From Kofleriaceae bacterium (GTDB taxonomy: Bacteria; Myxococcota_A; Polyangia; Haliangiales; Haliangiaceae), in the NCBI GenBank assembly GCA_016763395.1, contig JAESTW010000879.1, forward strand, positions 1 through 11,095: 11,095 nucleotides of DNA, written 5' to 3'. Of the stretch, positions 7,391 to 11,095 are shown in pieces. Each line of letters begins with the position of its first letter. Position 1 is the first letter of the stretch. Made by a program: the position numbers and the translations under genes. The notes beneath the pieces are model-generated. The model had not been told where the DNA came from. It made no database searches and worked only from the letters and a program-made list of their open reading frames with translations.

Positions 7391-8913
7391 AGCATATACC
7401 AGCGCATCGCCTGGCAGACTTGGTTGCCGGGAACTGGAACAGTCACTCCGCCGCTAAGGCACGAGAGCATATTAAGAACTGTTCTCATTGCCTGGGGGCA
7501 ATGAAGCGAATCGAAGTAGGTCGCCAAGCCATGGGCGAGATTGCCAGCGCCGACTCCCCCGAGTTGGGCTGGGATCATATTGCAACCCGTATCTACTGGA
7601 GCACGTCGTCGGAAAGGCGGGCCAGCGAGCGCGAAGAGCCGAGTGCCTGGCGCTTTGGTGGTCGCAAGATCTTGCGCAACGGGTTTGTAGCCGCGGGCGC
7701 TTGTTGCGCTCTGGTAGTCGCTGCGTATATGGGGCTATATCCGAGCAGCGCGGATGAAGCTGAGCAACTCGCAGCTAGCCCCGCCGTTCAAGTCGAAGCT
7801 GACACTTCGAAGGGGGTGAGCGAACCCATGCTGGAGCCGGCCAAGCCTGTGGCTGAGAATCTACAAGGCGTCATTACCTTTGCCGGAGCCGAAGTTGTCA
7901 TGAACGGTGCTGCTTTGGATTTTGATTCGTTGGTACGGCAGGGCAGTCGCTTCTCAACCGGCGAAGGCGAGTTGGTTGTTCAGTTCGGCTTGCACAATTC
8001 GTTTCGCCTGGCTCCGCAGAGTACGCTATGGCTACAATCCTTCGATTCCCAGAGTGTTGTGCTGGATGTTGTAGGACGTATCGACATCGACATCGAGAAG
8101 CGCGGGGCCGGACAGGAATTCGTGGTTGTAGCGGGCGAGCAGCGGGTTGTCGTGCACGGTACGGCATTCCGAGTCGACTTTCGTGAAACCCGTTTAGATG
8201 TGAGCTGTACTCGCGGCAAAGTCGTGGTTAGCGATGGGCAAGAACAGGTTAATGTGCCGGCCGGACAACGCTTTGGCATCATTGACAGTGAATGGCAGGA
8301 TGTAGCCTTGAGGGCCTTGCCTATCCGGGCAGATCGTTTGGCGCTACTGGACGCGGAGATGGCAATGCCAACGCTGGCTGTGTGGAATCCTGGCAATCCG
8401 CTGGAGTCGAGTTCTGTATTGCAGGTGAAGTCGGCTGGAGAACAAGAAGTTGCACTCGACGGCATTGCGCTGGCATCGGGAGATTTTCTGGTGCGAACTA
8501 GCAGTGGTCGTCACCAAATCGCTCGAGTGAATTCGGATGGCAGTGTCGCAGACGGCAATTGGTATGACGTGGAAGCCGGACAGCAAGTATCGACTTCGCT
8601 CGCAATGTCGTTGCCCAAGGCCGTCGACAAATCGCGTCGGGCGAGAGCAATTCGCAAGCGGGAACTCAAGCAGGCAATCAACGCTCGCGGCAAAGTATCT
8701 CGCTGCCTCGCTCCCTTGGAGAAACAGGGGCTCATGGCGGGTGCCTATGTCGATTTTGAGATCGGCATGAACTCCGACGGAACACAGCGCTATCTGAACA
8801 TCGTGGGTTCCAACCTCAGTCCGGTGATTCAGCGCTGCCTTCGTACTGCCGTGAGTGCGGAAACACTGGCAGTAGGCGGTAGCGCGGAATTCTCGCTCCA
8901 CCTTGCGTTTTAG
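7387..8913 (+). CDS. FecR-like transmembrane sigma regulator with zinc-finger N-terminus and AgmX/PglI-like C-terminus
   Basis: This 508-residue single-pass protein probably controls the ECF factor it overlaps (ATGA; GAGGA Shine-Dalgarno at 7376-7380). The N-terminal domain has an anti-sigma zinc-finger pattern His28-x3-Cys32-x2-Cys35 (EHIKNCSHC). One hydrophobic segment at about 99-118 (GFVAAGACCALVVAAYMGLY) puts the rest in the periplasm. Residues about 160-300 resemble the FecR domain: VRQGSRFSTGEGELVVQF, then FVVVAGEQRVVVHGTAFRVD, DVSCTRGKVVVS and VNVPAGQRF. Residues about 345-400 look PEGA-like (QEVALDGIALASGDFLVRTS, then GRHQIARV). The tail (about 418-508) resembles the AgmX/PglI C-terminal domain: RGKVSRCLAPL, FEIGMNSDGTQRYLNIVGSN, VIQRCLRTAV, with the paired Cys440 and Cys484. 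Ordinary FecR proteins are about 320 residues and lack this tail. Family knowledge suggests FecR relays a periplasmic signal to the sigma factor; the role of the tail is unknown. Confidence 0.82.
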   Translation: MKHIPAHRLADLVAGNWNSHSAAKAREHIKNCSHCLGAMKRIEVGRQAMGEIASADSPELGWDHIATRIYWSTSSERRASEREEPSAWRFGGRKILRNGFVAAGACCALVVAAYMGLYPSSADEAEQLAASPAVQVEADTSKGVSEPMLEPAKPVAENLQGVITFAGAEVVMNGAALDFDSLVRQGSRFSTGEGELVVQFGLHNSFRLAPQSTLWLQSFDSQSVVLDVVGRIDIDIEKRGAGQEFVVVAGEQRVVVHGTAFRVDFRETRLDVSCTRGKVVVSDGQEQVNVPAGQRFGIIDSEWQDVALRALPIRADRLALLDAEMAMPTLAVWNPGNPLESSSVLQVKSAGEQEVALDGIALASGDFLVRTSSGRHQIARVNSDGSVADGNWYDVEAGQQVSTSLAMSLPKAVDKSRRARAIRKRELKQAINARGKVSRCLAPLEKQGLMAGAYVDFEIGMNSDGTQRYLNIVGSNLSPVIQRCLRTAVSAETLAVGGSAEFSLHLAF

Positions 8914-8929
8914 ATCTAGGTGCCTAGAT
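8914..8929. repeat. Palindrome directly after the FecR-like gene
   Basis: ATCTAGG (8914-8920) and CCTAGAT (8923-8929) form a perfect 7-bp dyad around a central TG, right after the stop codon. The tiny loop and lack of a T-run argue against a good intrinsic terminator; a protein-binding dyad is also possible. The TGCCTAGAT half reappears after the heme lipoprotein gene at 10448-10456. Confidence 0.5.
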
Positions 8930-9104
8930 AGAAGGGTGTGGCGATTCTAGAGTGCCATTGGTCGGCTTAACAATAACTCTGCGCATAGCGCTATCGTTCT
9001 ATTAATCCTAACGATTCGTTGCAAATATTCACGTAACCTAAACAAAAGGAGAACCGTAACCAATCTGTCAGGCGCTATTGCCTGGTTTAATAGATTGTAG
9101 GAAT
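8930..9104 (+). promoter_or_regulatory. Structured leader upstream of the RskA-like lipoprotein gene
   Basis: This stretch is non-coding as far as I can see. A 10-bp palindrome ATAGCGCTAT is at 8985-8994. TTAACA (8967-8972) with TATCGT (8992-8997) is a poor promoter candidate at 19-base spacing. A strong Shine-Dalgarno-like AAAAGGAG at 9044-9051 has no start codon at a useful distance. From 9061 to 9097 the RNA can fold into a stem: outer arms CAATCT (9061-9066) and AGATTG (9092-9097), inner arms CAGGC (9069-9073) and GCCTG (9080-9084). This would sit between the orphan ribosome site and the ATG at 9105. A translational switch is conceivable. It matches no riboswitch class I know. Confidence 0.4.
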
Positions 9105-9998
9105 ATGAATAATTTTAAGTACTTACTTGGTGTTTGCCTTCTCTTAGTGGCATGTAGCGATGATGACGAGAACCCTGCGGGTGCAGCGGATAGTGGCGTC
9201 GGTGGCAAGACGCTTACGCTCAGTTTTAGCGATTTACCCGAACTCGGCCCTGATTTTGTTTACGAGGGGTGGCTGATCGATGATTCCACCCCAGTATCAA
9301 CAGGAAGATTCAGCGTGAGCGGTGGCAACGCAACGCCTTCGAGTTTCTCTGTTGACTCTGCCGTAGCAGATGCTGCTGCGGTTTTTGTGCTCACGATTGA
9401 GCCTGCGGAGGGAGATGATCCAGCCCCTGCTGCTACCCATATCCTCGCTGGCGCCATGGCCGCTGGCAATGCAACGCTGACTACAGATCACCCTGCAGCA
9501 TTGCAAACTGATTTTGCAACGGCTGCTGGTGAATATGTCCTCACCGCGCCAACAGCTGGGGGGACCGCAGAAGAGCAGGGGATCTGGTTTGTTAAGCCTG
9601 CCGAGGGAGCTCCCTCACTCGTTTTGCCCACGCTACCCGCGGGCTGGGTGTATGAGGGCTGGGTTGTTGATGCCAACGGACCAACCAGTACAGGCCGCTT
9701 TACCGATCCAGCAGCGGCGGACAGCGATCTAGCGGGAAGTGCAAAAGGCCCAATGGGAGATGGTCCTCCATTTCCTGGTCAGGACTTTATCGATCCTGCG
9801 AAAATCCTGAACGATGGTGCAACCGTGGTTGTGATATCTGTGGAGCCCGAGCCTGATGATGGTGCTGCCCCCTTCTTCATCAAGCCTCTCGTGCATGATC
9901 CAATTGGTGCTGCTCTTGCCCCAACCTTGCAGACCATGGTGAATAACGCCGCCAATACACTTCCTTCGGGCAGTGTTGCAATCACCGACTCGAACTAA
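9105..9998 (+). CDS. Lipoprotein with two RskA-like (anti-sigma-K extracytoplasmic) modules
   Basis: From the ATG at 9105 this is a 297-residue lipoprotein. The hydrophobic signal LLGVCLLLVAC ends in a lipobox (LVAC), with Cys17 the lipidated residue. Serine at +2 favours the outer membrane if Lol sorting applies. The mature protein has two related halves. Module 1 has FVYEGWLIDDSTPVSTGRF at 51-69 and VFVLTIEPAEGDDPAPAATH at 93-112. Module 2 has WVYEGWVVDANGPTSTGRF at 181-199 and VVVISVEPEPDDGAAP at 241-256. The order YEGWL..d..PvstGrF then a strand plus EP..GDdPAP resembles the extracytoplasmic domain of RskA-type anti-sigma factors, though here there is no zinc finger and no membrane helix. 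TTG at 9078 would add nine residues before the signal peptide and is unlikely. AGGA lies only two bases from the ATG, an odd spacing. It sits 191 bases after the FecR-like gene. Function unknown. Confidence 0.78.
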   Translation: MNNFKYLLGVCLLLVACSDDDENPAGAADSGVGGKTLTLSFSDLPELGPDFVYEGWLIDDSTPVSTGRFSVSGGNATPSSFSVDSAVADAAAVFVLTIEPAEGDDPAPAATHILAGAMAAGNATLTTDHPAALQTDFATAAGEYVLTAPTAGGTAEEQGIWFVKPAEGAPSLVLPTLPAGWVYEGWVVDANGPTSTGRFTDPAAADSDLAGSAKGPMGDGPPFPGQDFIDPAKILNDGATVVVISVEPEPDDGAAPFFIKPLVHDPIGAALAPTLQTMVNNAANTLPSGSVAITDSN

Positions 9999-10010
9999 GG
10001 GACTCAGTAA

Positions 10011-10052
10011 TCGGTACATGTTGTCTGTAGAGGTTCAGGCAACATGTACTGG
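10011..10052 (+). promoter_or_regulatory. Long hairpin between the two lipoprotein genes
   Basis: GTACATGTTG (10014-10023) and CAACATGTAC (10040-10049) are perfect 10-bp inverted arms around a 16-base loop. In RNA the stem extends by three more pairs using U-G, C-G and G-U at 10011-10013 with 10050-10052. No T-run follows, so it is not a standard terminator. It starts 13 bases after the upstream stop and ends about 22 bases before the AGGAAG ribosome site of the next gene. Transcript processing, attenuation or protein binding are possible. Confidence 0.5.
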
Positions 10053-10083
10053 AATGTATCGGTCTACTCTCACAGGAAGTATC

Positions 10084-10431
10084 ATGTTCAAAATACTATT
10101 ACCGTTTTCAATACTTATTGCCTTTGCTACTGCATGCGACTCTGATTCTTCGAGTGAAGAGCCCAATGACGTCGATTGCTCACTCCTGACCTATCAGAAT
10201 TTTGGTGAGCCGTTTTTGGCTGACTACTGTTTGGGATGTCACTCTAGTTCTGCGGCAAATCGCAATGGTGCGCCTGGTGCTGTCAACTTCGATACTCTGG
10301 AGGAAGTTCGCACGCGTTCGATTCGAATGAACGCACGAGCTGGCATCGGCATGACCATGCCTCCAGTAAACGGGCCTAGCCCCCAAGAGCGCGAGGATCT
10401 ATCGCAATGGATTGGTTGTGGAAATCCATAG
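10084..10431 (+). CDS. Monoheme c-type cytochrome lipoprotein
   Basis: This is a 115-residue lipoprotein. The ATG at 10084 is chosen because AGGAAG (10074-10079) lies four bases upstream and it begins a clean signal peptide, MFKILLPFSILIAFATAC, with lipobox ATAC and lipidated Cys18. A longer frame from 9973 would put 37 non-signal residues in front. After an acidic linker (DSDSSSEEPND) comes FGEPFLADYCLGCHSSS, giving a heme c attachment motif Cys49-x2-Cys52-His53. MTMPP (90-94) supplies a likely axial methionine, Met92. Cys31 and Cys112 may form a disulfide closing the domain. The fold would be a small class I-like cytochrome c domain, with NFDTLEEVRTR and SPQEREDLSQWIGCG as its middle and last helices. 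Similar small heme domains are common in Myxococcota and other bacteria with many secreted cytochromes. It would act in the periplasm tethered to a membrane. The redox partner is unknown. Confidence 0.85.
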   Translation: MFKILLPFSILIAFATACDSDSSSEEPNDVDCSLLTYQNFGEPFLADYCLGCHSSSAANRNGAPGAVNFDTLEEVRTRSIRMNARAGIGMTMPPVNGPSPQEREDLSQWIGCGNP

Positions 10432-10436
10432 CTGGA

Positions 10437-10456
10437 ATCTAAACGGATGCCTAGAT
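10437..10456. repeat. Imperfect dyad after the heme lipoprotein gene
   Basis: ATCTA (10437-10441) and TAGAT (10452-10456) form a short inverted repeat between the convergent genes. Its right half TGCCTAGAT is identical over nine bases to that of the dyad at 8914-8929. It has no T-run, so any terminator role is doubtful. Confidence 0.3.
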
Positions 10457-10474
10457 GTCCTCGTTGGCTGCTGT

Positions 10475-11095
10475 TTACTTTGGTGCAGCGGCCCCGACGT
10501 AGCTTACGTCGAGCAGGCCGTATTCTCCCTGAAATACAATTCCTGCGAACAATTCGGATGACTCGTACCGCACTTCGCCTGCCAGGCGAAAGCGAGTCGC
10601 CCGGTTGGACACGAAAAGCCAGCCGAGAGAACCCGCGACCAGTGTGGCAATGTCCGAATCGTCGGCGCCCTCACTGCTGGCGCCCAGGCGAAGACCGACA
10701 TCCATCGCCCCCAAAGGATCAGAATACTTGGAATAGCGAAAGTCGCGCCAATGCGTGTCGACGCCGACTGCCCAAGGACTCGCGATTCCGTCTTCTGCCA
10801 AGATTCGCAGCCTGGCAAAGCCGTCGACTCGCAATTCGCTTTCGCCGTCTTTCCCTTGCTTGCCGTAGCTCACCTTGGAAAAAAACGATTCCACCCGACC
10901 GTCCTGTAGCCCAAGTTCCTCGTCACGCAAGAGGTAGCTTTCGCCAAGAGCTGCATAGGCCTGATACCCACTCAATCGCTGGTTGAGTTGGCCATCGCGA
11001 AGGACTTGCAAGATAGCATAACTGCTGCTGGCGCCCGGCTCGGACAGGAGAGCACCGGCATCCCTGAGGATCTTGACGGTGGCAACTAGTCTGTC
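10475..11095 (-). CDS. Uncharacterised protein, C-terminal part (5' end outside window)
   Basis: The minus-strand frame ends at TAA (10477-10475) and is open to the right edge, giving at least 206 residues; the true start lies beyond the window. TTG at 11011 is merely an internal leucine candidate, because the reading continues upstream through DRLVATVKILRDAGALLSEP without a stop. Visible stretches include GYQAYAALGESYLLRDEELG, FFSKVSYGKQGKDGESELRV, WAVGVDTHWRDFRYSKYSDP and, near the end, TRFRLAGEVRYESSELFAGI followed by LLDVSYVG. The alternation of polar and aromatic/aliphatic residues in the last 120 residues suggests beta strands and possibly an outer-membrane or periplasmic beta-rich domain. 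I recognise no family with confidence; a relation to large periplasmic DUF4105-type proteins is a guess. Amino-acid composition is balanced, unlike the Arg/Pro-rich frame on the opposite strand. It converges on the heme lipoprotein gene with a 43-base gap. Confidence 0.65.
   Translation of the reverse strand, partial: DRLVATVKILRDAGALLSEPGASSSYAILQVLRDGQLNQRLSGYQAYAALGESYLLRDEELGLQDGRVESFFSKVSYGKQGKDGESELRVDGFARLRILAEDGIASPWAVGVDTHWRDFRYSKYSDPLGAMDVGLRLGASSEGADDSDIATLVAGSLGWLFVSNRATRFRLAGEVRYESSELFAGIVFQGEYGLLDVSYVGAAAPK

Noticed and set aside
8930..9104. Known riboswitch (for example c-di-GMP type) in the long leader
   Set aside because: I looked for conserved core stretches of common riboswitch classes and saw none; only a simple nested stem is present.
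9973..10083. 37-codon N-terminal extension of the heme lipoprotein
   Set aside because: It starts at TTG inside the previous gene, crosses the hairpin and would bury the signal peptide. ATG 10084 has AGGAAG and a lipobox-bearing signal right after it.
10447..10986. 179-codon plus-strand frame opposite the right-edge gene
   Set aside because: Very rich in Arg and Pro, with no recognisable motif. The minus-strand frame has balanced composition and stays open to the window edge.

Overview
The window is compact bacterial DNA: short gaps, 1-4 base start/stop overlaps and mixed ATG/GTG starts. It suggests a Gram-negative, didermic organism. The evidence is a dTDP-sugar pathway of the O-antigen/enterobacterial-common-antigen type, two lipoproteins with clear lipoboxes, and FxsA. 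Several proteins look like families common in Myxococcota or other former Deltaproteobacteria: a FecR protein with an AgmX/PglI-like tail, a TPR protein with Cys-containing flanking domains, and a small monoheme lipoprotein. FxsA and WecE are equally typical of Gammaproteobacteria. I cannot settle the phylum from sequence alone.

Left part (1-2320, + strand): the end of a wecE-type aminotransferase gene, then rmlB and rmlA, each overlapping the next. Together they cover three consecutive steps, with gene order the reverse of reaction order: glucose-1-phosphate to dTDP-glucose (RmlA), to dTDP-4-keto-6-deoxyglucose (RmlB), to a dTDP-4-amino-4,6-dideoxyhexose (WecE). This is nucleotide-sugar supply for a surface polysaccharide.

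Middle-left (2347-4817, - strand): a two-gene operon converging on rmlA. A flippase-like membrane protein of the LPG_synthase_TM/UPF0104 family is translationally coupled to a GT39/ArnT-like membrane glycosyltransferase. A lipid- or envelope-glycosylation role is a reasonable inference. The divergent fxsA (about 4916-5395, + strand) encodes a small inner-membrane protein.

Middle-right (5454-8913, + strand): a secreted TPR protein of unknown function; an ECF sigma factor; and, overlapping it by ATGA, a 508-residue membrane protein. That protein joins a zinc-finger anti-sigma-like N-terminus, one membrane segment, a FecR-like domain, a PEGA-like stretch and an AgmX/PglI-like C-terminal domain. 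The pair looks like a trans-envelope signalling module.

Right part (8914-10431, + strand): a 191-base leader with several dyads precedes a lipoprotein holding two copies of an RskA-like (anti-sigma-K extracytoplasmic) module. An 85-base spacer with a near-perfect 10-bp-arm hairpin separates it from a 115-residue monoheme c-type lipoprotein. A minus-strand gene of unknown function, probably envelope-associated, enters from the right edge (10475-11095).

The most interesting area is 6773-10431. There an ECF sigma factor and fused FecR regulator stand beside a duplicated anti-sigma-like lipoprotein and a heme lipoprotein, with structured RNA ahead of both lipoprotein genes. No tRNA, rRNA, CRISPR, insertion sequence or attachment site was seen.
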